Below, one piece after another: positions 1 through 7,957 of a stretch of 64,000 nucleotides of DNA (position 1 is its first letter; every line of letters begins with the position of its first letter). The position numbers and the translations under genes were made by a program. The notes under the pieces were generated by a model. The model did no database searches and had not been told where the DNA came from. It saw nothing but the letters and a program-made list of their open reading frames with translations. The stretch is from Deltaproteobacteria bacterium (GTDB lineage Bacteria > Desulfobacterota > Desulfobulbia > Desulfobulbales > Desulfurivibrionaceae), in contig DUZU01000012.1 in assembly GCA_013349285.1 (NCBI GenBank), positions 1 through 64,000 of the forward strand. Direction: 5' to 3'.

Positions 1-165
1 GATTCTTGCGTGATGAAGGTTGTCATATTTAAGAGCGATAGGGGGCGGCAATGACGTTTAAGTTAACAGATACTTTATTTGACAACATCAGGGGGTACAT
101 AACCCAGAGCAGCATTGATTTTATCAAGCTCGAATAGGGGAGGGAATAGGGGGTCAAATCTTTAT

Positions 166-249
166 CCTTGACACCTTTTGGTTTCTGTAGAGTAAAACAA
201 AGCTTGGTTAGAGCGATTTTTTTATCATTCTAAAGTCAAACTATCTCCC
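166..249. repeat. Left copy of an 84-bp degenerate direct repeat
   Basis: Begins CCTTGACACCTTTTGG and contains AAACAAAGCTTGGTTAGAGC. A second copy in the same orientation lies at 8286-8369, with roughly 10-12 differences by eye. The two copies lie outside the toxin-antitoxin pair and the whole minus-strand 1349-7603 series. No ORF is apparent inside either copy. Confidence 0.75.
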
Positions 250-328
250 TAAATGGTTGCCAGATAGGAGGCAATCTAAGTTGGCCCCTAACTCGACCAG
301 AAATTCAGTCGGAAAATAAGAGGGCTAA

Positions 329-419
329 GGGGACGTTGTTGAATTGTTTAATCCACTGTCAGTATTGCGGAAATGAAATCAGGGAAGAGCTTTGAGTTAA
401 ACAATTAAACAACTTCCCC
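329..419. repeat. Inverted repeat, MITE-like or REP-like element
   Basis: The left arm is 329-351 (starts GGGGACGTTGTTGAATTG) and the right arm is 397-419 (ends AACAACTTCCCC). They are inverted copies over 23 bp with two mismatches, separated by 45 bp. The left half and its inner flank recur in degenerate form at 9247-9290. Size and structure fit a small non-autonomous element or transposon remnant. Confidence 0.7.
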
Positions 420-486
420 ACCGCTTCCCAGTTGTTAGCCACAAAAAACACACTTGACCAAACCAAATATAGGACCTAATATATAA

Positions 487-522
487 CCATAATTAAGTAC
501 TTATTTAAAACCACAATTATGG
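487..522. promoter_or_regulatory. Probable toxin-antitoxin operator
   Basis: CCATAATT (487-494) and AATTATGG (515-522) form an 8-bp perfect inverted repeat. A small palindrome, AAGTACTT (495-502), lies beside the left arm. The site ends 8 bases before the antitoxin start. Phd/YefM and RelB antitoxins autoregulate through such palindromes, so operator function is inferred from position. Confidence 0.6.
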
Positions 523-530
523 TGTAAAAC

Positions 531-782
531 ATGAAGGCTGTATTGGCTAATTGCTCAGCAAGCATTTCAGAACTAAAGAAAAACCCAAGTGCCCTTATCG
601 ATCAATCAGAGGGCGAACCAATCGCTATTCTTAACCACAATAGACCAACGGCTTATCTCGTCCCTGCTGAAACCTACGAATTACTTATGGATAGACTCGA
701 AGACTATCAACTTGGAATGATTGTAATAGAAAGACAAAACGAAAGGATCTCTGCCGTCGAAGTGAATATCGATGAGTTATAA
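531..782 (+). CDS. Type II antitoxin, Phd/YefM (StbD) family
   Basis: An 83-residue protein that should bind and neutralise the toxin encoded downstream and repress its own promoter. The N-terminal half has the Phd/YefM layout (SISELKKNPSALID, then EPIAILNHNRPTAYLVP), which folds as a DNA-binding dimer. The acidic C-terminal tail is the usual toxin-binding part. Length is typical. The toxin start lies inside this gene (11-base overlap), giving translational coupling. Upstream is a palindromic operator, and no strong ribosome-binding site is visible. It is AT-rich compared with the core genes to the right, as expected of a mobile module. Confidence 0.85.
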   Translation: MKAVLANCSASISELKKNPSALIDQSEGEPIAILNHNRPTAYLVPAETYELLMDRLEDYQLGMIVIERQNERISAVEVNIDEL

Positions 783-1068
783 ATTTAAACTCAAATTTAT
801 CCCAACTGCCTTAAAAGAGTGGGGAAAATTAGATGGATCGATTCAATCAAAATTTAAAAAGAAATTAGAAGAACGCCTCAATGAGCCACATAATCCGGCA
901 AGTCAGCTTTCCGGCTTCGAAAACCACTACAAAATTAAATTAAGAGCAAGCGGTTATCGGTTAGTCTACGAGGTAATTGACCAAGAAATATGCGTTCTGG
1001 TTATTGCTGTTGGGAAAAGAGACAAAAATGAGGTGTACAAACAAGCCCGTAGCCGTTTCAAAAAATAA
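772..1068 (+). CDS. Type II toxin, RelE/StbE family
   Basis: A 98-residue basic protein of the RelE/ParE fold, probably a ribosome-dependent mRNA endonuclease held inactive by the antitoxin at 531-782. Family features are the opening strand KFKLKFIPTALKEW, the Lys/Arg-rich helices, and the closing block YKIKLRASGYRLVYEV followed by VLVIAVGKRDKNEVY, which in RelE carries the basic catalytic residues. Length is normal and the frame is intact, so it is probably functional. A ParE-like gyrase poison is less likely given the LRASGYRLVYEV block. Confidence 0.87.
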   Translation: MSYKFKLKFIPTALKEWGKLDGSIQSKFKKKLEERLNEPHNPASQLSGFENHYKIKLRASGYRLVYEVIDQEICVLVIAVGKRDKNEVYKQARSRFKK

Positions 1069-1348
1069 AAAATAGCTAACTAATAAGGATTAATGCGATC
1101 TCGTAGAGTCGCCGTTAGTTTCAAAGTTTCAAAGGCTTTCAATGGGGTCTGGCCAAGCGGACTATCTAAAATAACAAGATATTGTTGCCGAAAACACCCC
1201 TGTGTATAGGCCATAATGATGTTTTTAAGGCCAAAAACGCAAATATAGAGTTCTCTAACGTATGGCCAGGGCAAAAAGACATTTCCACACTATAAGTCAT
1301 TTATCCCTTCTCCCGAATGGGGTTAGTTGAAGAAAGGAAAACACATAA

Positions 1349-2161
1349 CTACCCAATCTCCGATAGATTGGACCAGGCCATGCCTTGATTGGAATTTGCG
1401 GCAAATGCATTTTCGGTCAAAATGATGAGGCCAATCTCAACAGAATCGTCAAAAAGATTAATTGCCTTTTGGGCCGCTTCACTTGGACTCATATTCTGCT
1501 CCAGCCAGCCGTAGACCTCTTTGGCCAGGATTTTAAGAGCGATGAGCTCTCCCTCCCCGGTGCAGGCAACCGCTCCCATCGGGCCGCAATACAGGCCGCA
1601 TCCCGGCATCGGCACATCGCCCACCCGTCCGATGGCGGCCTGCTTCAAGCCCCCGGAGCTGAGGGCTACCGCAAAGCTCGTTCCATCAAAAGCCACCGCA
1701 CCAACTGTATCGCAAGAAGGTGGCTCTTTCTTTTCCTGCCTCTTTAGCTCCCGAGAACCATTTATCTGCTTTAGCTGGATATTTTGTTCTCGGGCGAAAC
1801 CAACAGCCCCATCTCCTGCGATGAGGATATGGGGTGAATGAAGTAGTACCCCCTGGGCTATATCAATCGGGTTTTGAACTCCTTCAACGCAGGCAACTGC
1901 CCCGAATCTGCCATTACTCGTCATGCATGCAGCATCCATCTGAACCGTATGACCGTCGGCCCGGATTTGGGAGCCAATCCCGGCATTAAAGCGGGGATCA
2001 TCCTCCAGATATTTCACAGAATGGATCACGGCATCCAATGCGGATTTGCCATTTGCCATTAACTTCATGCCCTGGCTGGCTGCCTCCTGGGTACCATCAG
2101 AATGCTGCGGATCTGAACCAGCTCCACCATGGGTTAAGATGGCGCGTTGAAAAGTATCCAT
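1349..2161 (-). CDS. Isoaspartyl peptidase/L-asparaginase-like Ntn hydrolase
   Basis: A 270-residue member of the plant-type asparaginase (Ntn-hydrolase) family, which hydrolyses beta-aspartyl peptide bonds or asparagine after self-cleavage. The N-terminal block LTHGGAGS and the autoproteolysis site CDTVGAVAFDG are present, putting the nucleophile at Thr152. Downstream are SSGGLKQAAIGRVGD and ACTGEGE, the substrate-pocket loops. It is shorter than the roughly 310-320 residues usual for IaaA, mainly in the linker before the Thr and at the C-terminus. It is the last gene of the minus-strand series and lies 81 bases after the phosphoesterase. Whether it shares a pathway with the upstream lipid-type genes is open. 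Confidence 0.85.
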   Translation of the reverse strand: MDTFQRAILTHGGAGSDPQHSDGTQEAASQGMKLMANGKSALDAVIHSVKYLEDDPRFNAGIGSQIRADGHTVQMDAACMTSNGRFGAVACVEGVQNPIDIAQGVLLHSPHILIAGDGAVGFAREQNIQLKQINGSRELKRQEKKEPPSCDTVGAVAFDGTSFAVALSSGGLKQAAIGRVGDVPMPGCGLYCGPMGAVACTGEGELIALKILAKEVYGWLEQNMSPSEAAQKAINLFDDSVEIGLIILTENAFAANSNQGMAWSNLSEIG

Positions 2162-2242
2162 TTTCCTCTCAAATTGTGACGGATTTATCGAAAACCAACG
2201 CCGGTAGTCCGGCGGACCTGGAAAAAGTTGAATATTTTGCCC

Positions 2243-3088
2243 TTATACAACCTGTTCCTCTTTAAAAATCATATTTCCATTTTCCAGGAAAATCCGGATC
2301 AAATAGAGGCGCATGGCCTCACTGCCCAAATTTTCATAATAAAGGAACATATTGTCATCATTGGCATGATTGCACGAGGAGAGCGTGCCACACATGAAAT
2401 GGGAAAAGGAGTGGCCATTATAGAGATCATTGGTTCGCATCAGTTCCAGTTCATGGGTATGGCCGCAAAATACGTATTCAATTTTATGCTGTTGGACAAA
2501 ATCAATTAAGATAGAGGAATTTTTCAGTGGACACTCATCGGTTCCCAGAATGGAATAATGGGTCAAAAGCAGCGGCAGGTCATATTCCAGCTGATTGATC
2601 TTTTCGGAAACCGCCTTTAAGACCTCTTTTTCGACAAACCCGTCATCACTATAAAGTTCATTGGAATCGATGTTTATAATTAATATCGATTTCTTATTTA
2701 TTGAAATGGATTTGATAAAATTAACATCGGTAAAATTTTCACGAACATTGGTTATTTCACGGTTTAAAAAGAGATGTTTCTTGCTGGTTTGAACCTTGTC
2801 GGAAATCTGGATGATTTCATGGTTCTGGATATATTTTTGAAATAGTTCATGGGAGCGCATATTTCTTTTGTCATGATTACCAATTATCGAGATGACATTT
2901 TTGCATTTGATGCCCGCGAGAAATTGCCCTGCTGCGGCATACTCATCCTCCAGGCCATCTGTGGTATTGTCTCCGGTGTTGATAACGATATCAGCATTAA
3001 ATGAATTGAGCTTTTCCAGAAGAACCTGATCATCTCCCTCCCAGTGGCGTGGGCCGAAATGCAGATCGGAGATATGTAACATATTCAT
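2243..3088 (-). CDS. Calcineurin-like metallophosphoesterase
   Basis: A 281-residue soluble phosphoesterase with all five metal-binding blocks: HISDLHFG (5-12), NTGDNTTDG (38-45), GNHD (70-73), LLTHYS and CGHTHELE (near 213). These coordinate two metal ions for hydrolysis of a phosphomonoester or phosphodiester. The substrate cannot be told from sequence, but a nucleotide diester or phosphorylated head group would suit its neighbours. There is no signal peptide, so it is cytoplasmic. It is separated from the ATP-grasp gene by about 500 bases that hold a small lysine-rich gene. It is not closely similar to the other phosphoesterase in the window (8543-9190). Confidence 0.88.
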   Translation of the reverse strand: MNMLHISDLHFGPRHWEGDDQVLLEKLNSFNADIVINTGDNTTDGLEDEYAAAGQFLAGIKCKNVISIIGNHDKRNMRSHELFQKYIQNHEIIQISDKVQTSKKHLFLNREITNVRENFTDVNFIKSISINKKSILIINIDSNELYSDDGFVEKEVLKAVSEKINQLEYDLPLLLTHYSILGTDECPLKNSSILIDFVQQHKIEYVFCGHTHELELMRTNDLYNGHSFSHFMCGTLSSCNHANDDNMFLYYENLGSEAMRLYLIRIFLENGNMIFKEEQVV

Positions 3089-3366
3089 GTTTAAAGCCTT
3101 TTGTAACTTGAGGTTATCATCACTTTAGCCGAGTATGCGAAATTTGCCGATATGGCATAAGGCGCATTACTTAAAAACAGGCCAGAAAGAATTCGTCTTA
3201 AAAATAACAGAAGACCCATCTCAAAAGAGACTTGATCCTTGCAGAGATCAAATACTTTAATGGAATGCGGCTTTTGCCGGCCTGTCACGGTTTTGAAGCA
3301 AAAAAAGACAGAACCAAATTAATGGCCCTGCCTTTATTCATGCTAGCACTATATAAAATTGAAGAT

Positions 3367-3486
3367 CTAGCTAATATCAAAAGTCCCTTTTGCATCTTTC
3401 TTTGCTTTTTTGGCAGCTTTTTTTTCTTTAGGGGTCATTGCCGGTTTTTTCTTGTTTGCTTTAATGTTTTTTTGGTCTTTGCTCAT
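3367..3486 (-). CDS. Lysine-rich 39-residue small protein
   Basis: I translated this ORF directly. It runs from an ATG at 3486 to a TAG at 3369-3367 and encodes 39 residues, 15 of them Lys, starting MSKDQKNIKANKKK and containing PAMTPKEKKAAKKAKK. A strong ribosome-binding site, GAGGAGGG, sits five bases before the start, which is the main reason to believe it. No signal peptide or membrane segment is present. It resembles, from memory, small basic proteins of unknown function in other Proteobacteria. A nucleic-acid-binding or counter-ion role is a guess. It stands between the ATP-grasp and phosphoesterase genes on the same strand. Confidence 0.65.
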   Translation of the reverse strand: MSKDQKNIKANKKKPAMTPKEKKAAKKAKKDAKGTFDIS

Positions 3487-3605
3487 GGTTTCCCTCCTCG
3501 GATATTGATGGTTGCTCTTCAGATAAACCATTGTAGCTCAATATGATTGAGCATAGCCAATGAATTTCCTGTCGGGCTGTAAGACCCTTTGTTCGCAAGG
3601 TCTGC

Positions 3606-4877
3606 TTAATCCCTTTTTACTCCCTTCTCTGCCAATACCTGTTCAAGGTAGATGATATGATTCAAGTCCTCAGCCAGGAGAATTACGGCAAACTCACCAC
3701 TGGCTGGCAAGGCGCTGCAATTAAGGGGAAATACCGAATTTGCCTTAATGCCGTCGTAAAGTATGGGCTCAAGGCGTTTGGTGAGTTCAAGGAAAGTACA
3801 TGGCTTGGTCTTGATCTTAATAAATTTCCAACAAGGTACCGGGCAATTCAATTTCTCAATATTATCTACGATAATATTGACGTAGGAAGAGCCATTGAAA
3901 CGAGCATTGTTTTCAACCGGGAAAATGCCATCATCGGTTACAATATAATCAATGCCGACAACTCCTTTATAGCCGGAGTTTGCCATGTGCTTTACGATTT
4001 TTCCTGATGCCTGTTTGATAAAGGAAAAGATTCGGGCGGAGGTCTTCTGTCCTTTGAGGTTGCCAATGTGGACCATACCTTTCTCGCATATCTGATCTAA
4101 CAAGCCAAGATGGTTGATCTCCCCATTTCTGCCGATTGTCCACTGGTCGTTCGGGGTGGAGATTACCCGCAAAAAGGGCTCAATTATCACCACCTTTTCA
4201 CCGCTGGCAGCGATTTTCCCATATAGCTCCGGAAGATCATCTCCGGTGGTTTTATATAACGACATGCCGGACTCTCCCAGCGTCCCACGAATAATCACGG
4301 TTTCATGGGTGGTCAGATATCGGTTAACCACTCGGGCCATCTCACTGGCATTACCCATGTCTTCCGGATGGATTGCGAAAGAAGCTCCAGTCACAACCGG
4401 GATGTCCAACTGTTGACAGATCTGTTTAAACCCGGCCTTGTCGTTATATTGCAGGGTTGCTTCTTCCGGGGCGCCAAAAAGGTCCGCCCCAAGTACCCTT
4501 GCCGCCTCAGCTTCCATCTGCCCGGAAAACCACGGCACATATATTGGTTTGCGGCCAGTGTCGCGAACGATCTTTAAGATTGGCTCAGGGTCTTTTATGA
4601 TCAGTTCCGAAAGGGAGAGACCTTGCGATGCTGCTTTATATTCAACGACATGGTCCGACCCCAGGCCGAGTGAGCGCAACCAGCTATGATATTCACGGTC
4701 CAGTTTCCCCCGCAGCACCACCAGATCATCCCGGCCCGCAGCCGGCAGGGCTCTATCGCATTTCGAGCGGACCGAAGCATCACGTCGAGGGAACTGGGCA
4801 AAATTGTCGGCTCCATAAACGATGAGTTCATCATTGTTGTTTGTCATGCATTCCCTGAGAGGCGGGTAATAAGTCAT
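3606..4877 (-). CDS. ATP-grasp carboxylate-amine ligase (PGM1-like)
   Basis: A 423-residue ATP-grasp enzyme expected to activate a carboxylate as an acyl phosphate and join it to an amine. An N-terminal pre-ATP-grasp domain covers about 15-135. The ATP-binding part follows: YNDKAGF (144-150), IIRGTLGESG (195-204), then the Mg-binding block VENNARFNGSS (321-331). Layout and C-terminus look most like peptide ligases related to PGM1 rather than RimK or biotin carboxylase. Two starts are possible: Met1, or Met11 at 4847, which has an AGGGA four bases before it. It follows the CDP-alcohol transferase by 34 bases. It may add an amino acid to the amine made by that pathway; this is inference. Confidence 0.75.
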   Translation of the reverse strand: MTYYPPLRECMTNNNDELIVYGADNFAQFPRRDASVRSKCDRALPAAGRDDLVVLRGKLDREYHSWLRSLGLGSDHVVEYKAASQGLSLSELIIKDPEPILKIVRDTGRKPIYVPWFSGQMEAEAARVLGADLFGAPEEATLQYNDKAGFKQICQQLDIPVVTGASFAIHPEDMGNASEMARVVNRYLTTHETVIIRGTLGESGMSLYKTTGDDLPELYGKIAASGEKVVIIEPFLRVISTPNDQWTIGRNGEINHLGLLDQICEKGMVHIGNLKGQKTSARIFSFIKQASGKIVKHMANSGYKGVVGIDYIVTDDGIFPVENNARFNGSSYVNIIVDNIEKLNCPVPCWKFIKIKTKPCTFLELTKRLEPILYDGIKANSVFPLNCSALPASGEFAVILLAEDLNHIIYLEQVLAEKGVKRD

Positions 4878-4911
4878 AGGTAATTATTTCCAGATAAAAG
4901 AATGAGGTGTT

Positions 4912-5562
4912 TTAGCAGCTATACAACTGCCAACCGAAGAGTAGAGACATAACCAGGGTATATGCGATAAGGACGTAATAGCATTTCAGTCCGATAAATT
5001 TAGGGGTTTTAATCGGGGCAACATTTAAGGCCGCCAGCAGCAGAATCAAGATATAGAGTAAAATAGGGGCAAGGGGTTGGGTGACCACCCCGAGAAGCAG
5101 AAAAACAAAGGGCAAGATTATGGCATTGTTGTCCATGGCCAGGCCCAGATAGGTTGACTCGTCAACCAGGCCGAACACATTGAAATAACTGAGCCTTAGT
5201 ACTCCGGCCGCAACAATAATAAAGGCGCCGGGTAAAAACCAGGGGCTGAAATTTGCGTAACTTAATAAAACAATGGCAGGACAAACGCCAAAACTGACAA
5301 TGTCTATCAGGGAATCCAGCTGCCCGCCAAACTCACGTTGTTTATCATTACGGCCTGTCAGGCGCCGGGCGATAATCCCATCACTCCAGTCAAAAAATAC
5401 CGCCCAGACCAGGCCAATCATCGCGGCCGCAAAGATGCCCCGAAGCGCAAAATAAATTGCAAGAACCGCACAGAGAAGCCCTGCCAGAGAACAGATGTTC
5501 GGCAGATCTTTAGCAAAAGAGAGAATGGAAGGCGGAGAATCTGTTGAATTTGGCTTTGCCAT
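4912..5562 (-). CDS. CDP-alcohol phosphatidyltransferase (PssA-like)
   Basis: A 216-residue integral membrane enzyme with about six hydrophobic segments. It carries the complete CDP-alcohol signature: D58 and D61-G62 with A65-R66 (FFDWSDGIIAR), then G79, D83 and D87 (FGGQLDSLID) followed by IVSFGVCPA. The IVSFG extension is typical of phosphatidylserine synthase-type members, which use CDP-diacylglycerol. Transfer from a CDP-activated head group, as in CDP-ethanolamine or CDP-inositol enzymes, is the alternative suggested by the cytidylyltransferase two genes upstream. Its ATG overlaps the stop of the aminotransferase by one base (TAATG), so the two are probably translated together. Confidence 0.88.
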   Translation of the reverse strand: MAKPNSTDSPPSILSFAKDLPNICSLAGLLCAVLAIYFALRGIFAAAMIGLVWAVFFDWSDGIIARRLTGRNDKQREFGGQLDSLIDIVSFGVCPAIVLLSYANFSPWFLPGAFIIVAAGVLRLSYFNVFGLVDESTYLGLAMDNNAIILPFVFLLLGVVTQPLAPILLYILILLLAALNVAPIKTPKFIGLKCYYVLIAYTLVMSLLFGWQLYSC

Positions 5563-6677
5563 TATTTTGTCTCCGCCAATCCGACAAGGTTATGGAGCGT
5601 TGCAACCAGGCGGGTATTTTCATCCTGGGTGCGGCTGGCGATCCGGAGATAACGGTCAGATTCCGGCATGGTCTTACCCTGGCAATGTTTAATGTAAATA
5701 TTATGCTCCACAAAAAGTTTTTCGGTGATAATCGGTCCGGAGGGGGCATGCTCGGGCAGCCGGCAAAATATATAATTGGCGTCGGGTTTATAAACGATCA
5801 TCCCCGGGATGGTTTGCAGTTGTTCGTAAAACAGATCCCGGTCCGCCTGCACCTTATTGCAGCTATCCTTAAACTCCTGCTGGTACTGCGGGGCAAGGCG
5901 GAGAAATTCTTCGGCGAAACCATTAAGATTCCAGATATGCAGACCCTGCCGAACCTCTGCTGCAAATTCAAGATTGGCGCTGAGCATATAGCCGATCCTG
6001 ATCCCGCAAATACCATAGGCCTTGCTCATGCTTTTAAAAATTGCCAGGTTCGGATATTTTTCAATCTCAGGCTCAAGGGTTTCCTGCGCACGATTTTTCG
6101 CAAAATCAATAAATGATTCATCAACGATGAGCATGCAGCCGTGCTCGGCCAATTTATTTGCCAACCAGACAAGTTGAGTCTTGGGCACCAGTAATGAGGT
6201 CGGATTATTCGGGCTGACCACCACGGCCAATTCGGCCTTAGAGTTGATGGCCGCCTCGGCAAATTTGGCCACATCCAACTGAAAGCTTGGTGCTGCAAGG
6301 GCAAACTCAACCACATCCCCTGCCGGCATGGCATTGGCGTATTCGTTAAAGGAGGGAACCGGGACTATCATTTTACGACCCAGCCCGGCAATGATTTTGA
6401 TCAGCTCTGCCGCCCCGTTGCCAACCACTATATTGGCCGCAGGCTGGTCAATCAACTTGCCGACCAGGCCTGCCATTTCACTCTGGCCGCCGGGATAACT
6501 CAACACCAACTGTTTGATATGTTTGGTGATATGGCTGAAGAAATCCGCCGGAGGGTAATAGAGATTATAGAGATAGTTGTGATCGGTAAAAGCATGGCGC
6601 CAATAGCCGCCATGTTGACCGGAAACCAATTCGTAGCTCTCTTGAGCATTGTCGTCTTTTTTTGTCATTTTTCTCAT
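5562..6677 (-). CDS. PLP aminotransferase or phospho-amino-acid decarboxylase
   Basis: A 371-residue fold-type I PLP enzyme of the HisC/CobD group. Visible are YPGGQSEMAG (61-70), SPNNPTS (155-161, cofactor-binding Asn), IVDESF (184-189, Asp to the pyridine nitrogen) and the Schiff-base lysine K219 in FKSMSKAYG, followed by GIRIGY with a phosphate-binding Arg. HisC transaminates histidinol phosphate and CobD decarboxylates threonine phosphate. A decarboxylase acting on phosphoserine or phosphothreonine would give a phospho-amino-alcohol, the natural substrate for the cytidylyltransferase next door. A his operon is not present here. It begins 26 bases after the cytidylyltransferase; Met4 is an alternative start. 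Confidence 0.82.
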   Translation of the reverse strand: MRKMTKKDDNAQESYELVSGQHGGYWRHAFTDHNYLYNLYYPPADFFSHITKHIKQLVLSYPGGQSEMAGLVGKLIDQPAANIVVGNGAAELIKIIAGLGRKMIVPVPSFNEYANAMPAGDVVEFALAAPSFQLDVAKFAEAAINSKAELAVVVSPNNPTSLLVPKTQLVWLANKLAEHGCMLIVDESFIDFAKNRAQETLEPEIEKYPNLAIFKSMSKAYGICGIRIGYMLSANLEFAAEVRQGLHIWNLNGFAEEFLRLAPQYQQEFKDSCNKVQADRDLFYEQLQTIPGMIVYKPDANYIFCRLPEHAPSGPIITEKLFVEHNIYIKHCQGKTMPESDRYLRIASRTQDENTRLVATLHNLVGLAETK

Positions 6678-6703
6678 ATAGTTAAAGGATCTCGGATATA
6701 GGG

Positions 6704-7603
6704 CTAAGACAACATTTTGGGAGCCGCTTCCCGGCTGAAGGAGTTAATATCTTTCCGCCGGTTATATAGAACATAGGGAACATGGGGCGTATGGCCTTTT
6801 TGCTTTTTCAGCACGGGAAAAGCTGCGATGGCAGATGGATGATGGGGAAGAGTGCGCATCTGTTCAGCTGCTCGCAGGTCGGAAATATTGTCAATCTCGT
6901 ACCACCGGGCGGAATCGAAGAAAACCGGGGAGAAATCCAGGCAACCCTCGTTGACCATATCCGCAAAGATAGACTCGTAATAGCCATTCAACATATTGGC
7001 GGAAATCTGAACGTCTAATCTTTCCTTCATCAATTGCCAGGTTTCGCTGGAAAGGCTGTAAATATTAACGGTCTTGTAATGTTTATCATCGCGCTTATGG
7101 GCCCCGCCATAAAAAGCCTCGATTTTCCGGCGGTTATTGATCGTCACCGTGGTCCCGTCCATCCAGGGATGAACTTTAGCTACGGCAATCCGGTCTGGAT
7201 ACAGCATTTCCTTGAGCATTTGCGAATCGAAAACAATATCGCTTTCAATCAACAGGAAAGGCTCATCAATTACCTTTCGAGCCAGCCATAACGAATAAAT
7301 ATTGTTGGTGGTCTTGTATAAGGGGCTGGTTATATAATCTATTTTCATGCCTCCGGCCCGAGTTCCAAGGAAATCACGAATGCAGCCACCCTGATGCCCG
7401 ACAACTATTACCAGCCGCTTGAAATTATGTTCCTTCAGGGAATCGATCAGCCTTTCAAGAATAGATATTTCATTAACCGGCACAAGGCATTTGGGCATCG
7501 CATCGGTAAAGGGAGCCAGGCGACTGCCTGTACCGGCAGCCAACAACAGGGCGGTACGCACCTTTTCATTCTTGAAACTTGGGAAACTAGTCCTGTTCTT
7601 CAT
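6704..7603 (-). CDS. Nucleotidyltransferase, LicC/PntC-like cytidylyltransferase
   Basis: A 299-residue sugar-nucleotide-type transferase. The N-terminus has the nucleotide-binding signature LLLAAGTGSRLAPFT and MPKCLVPV (Lys to the phosphates), and the metal Asp is D122 in ESDIVFD. The block YKTTNNIYSLW (96-106) and the later WYEIDNISDL are hallmarks of LicC-type phosphocholine and phosphonate cytidylyltransferases rather than glucose-1-phosphate enzymes. It should join CMP to a small phosphorylated amine or alcohol. AGAGGA lies eight bases before the start. It is the first gene of the series, so a promoter should lie just upstream of 7603. The last 60 or so residues are unlike the catalytic domain. 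Confidence 0.83.
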   Translation of the reverse strand: MKNRTSFPSFKNEKVRTALLLAAGTGSRLAPFTDAMPKCLVPVNEISILERLIDSLKEHNFKRLVIVVGHQGGCIRDFLGTRAGGMKIDYITSPLYKTTNNIYSLWLARKVIDEPFLLIESDIVFDSQMLKEMLYPDRIAVAKVHPWMDGTTVTINNRRKIEAFYGGAHKRDDKHYKTVNIYSLSSETWQLMKERLDVQISANMLNGYYESIFADMVNEGCLDFSPVFFDSARWYEIDNISDLRAAEQMRTLPHHPSAIAAFPVLKKQKGHTPHVPYVLYNRRKDINSFSREAAPKMLS

Positions 7604-7671
7604 ATATTTTTCCTCTGATTTTACAACCAGACCATGGCAGGGGACAACAACACGGCGCAGTTAGATGTTGG

Positions 7672-7957
7672 ATATTTTCTGCCGATTGGCTCAGAGAAGC
7701 TAGCTGAAGGGCATATGGATGGTAATAGGGCAAATTTAAGAAATGGAACAACAGCGAGGAACGGTTTGGTGATAATTCAGCTCTTATTTGTTGCCGATAA
7801 ACTAAAGGATTCTAGCGGAAAGGCTCAAAAGACCGGTTGTAGAAAACACTCAAGAGGTGTGGAAAAAACGCAGTACAGTTTTATGATTTAGCTATAATTT
7901 TCCGCCGATTGGCTCAGGATTCTAGCTAACGGACATAAAGACTGGTAGAAGGACAAA
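7672..7957. repeat. Two diverged 65-bp direct repeats
   Basis: GCCGATTGGCTCAG occurs exactly at 7681-7694 and 7904-7917. Similarity continues downstream (CTAGCT, then GG-CATA, GGTA and CAAA at matching spacing) for about 65 bases. Overall identity is roughly 70 percent by eye. The units are 223 bp apart in the same orientation and look like decayed element ends. Confidence 0.55.

Larger units (their letters stand above)
1..530. other. Gene-poor left end with repeats
   Basis: No convincing complete gene is seen before the antitoxin at 531. Frame 1 is open from base 1 to a TGA at 52-54, so the tail of an unidentified gene could end here. A 28-codon ORF then starts at 51 with an ATGA overlap; neither piece is recognisable. 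The rest holds an 84-bp degenerate repeat (166-249), a long inverted repeat (329-419) and the toxin-antitoxin operator (487-522). The phrase GGGGTCAAATC near 151 resembles sequence I associate with REP/IS200-like elements, from memory only. Confidence 0.5.

Noticed and set aside
1-137. Possible end of an upstream gene (frame 1 to base 54) and a 28-codon ORF overlapping it at ATGA
   Set aside because: Too little sequence and no recognisable family; reported only within the gene-poor stretch.
1074-1120. GCTAAC...GTTAG stem-loop after the toxin gene, considered as an integron attC site
   Set aside because: Arms and spacing do not fit an attC consensus and no integrase or cassette array is present.
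1080-1274. 64-residue minus-strand ORF after the toxin gene
   Set aside because: No ribosome-binding site, no family likeness and no conserved neighbours; likely chance.
3232-3546. Plus-strand 104-residue ORF rich in Phe
   Set aside because: It is the antisense shadow of the Lys-rich minus-strand mini-gene; AAA Lys codons read as TTT Phe.
7634-7891. 85-residue plus-strand ORF in the repeat region
   Set aside because: It spans a diverged repeat and has no protein-like features.
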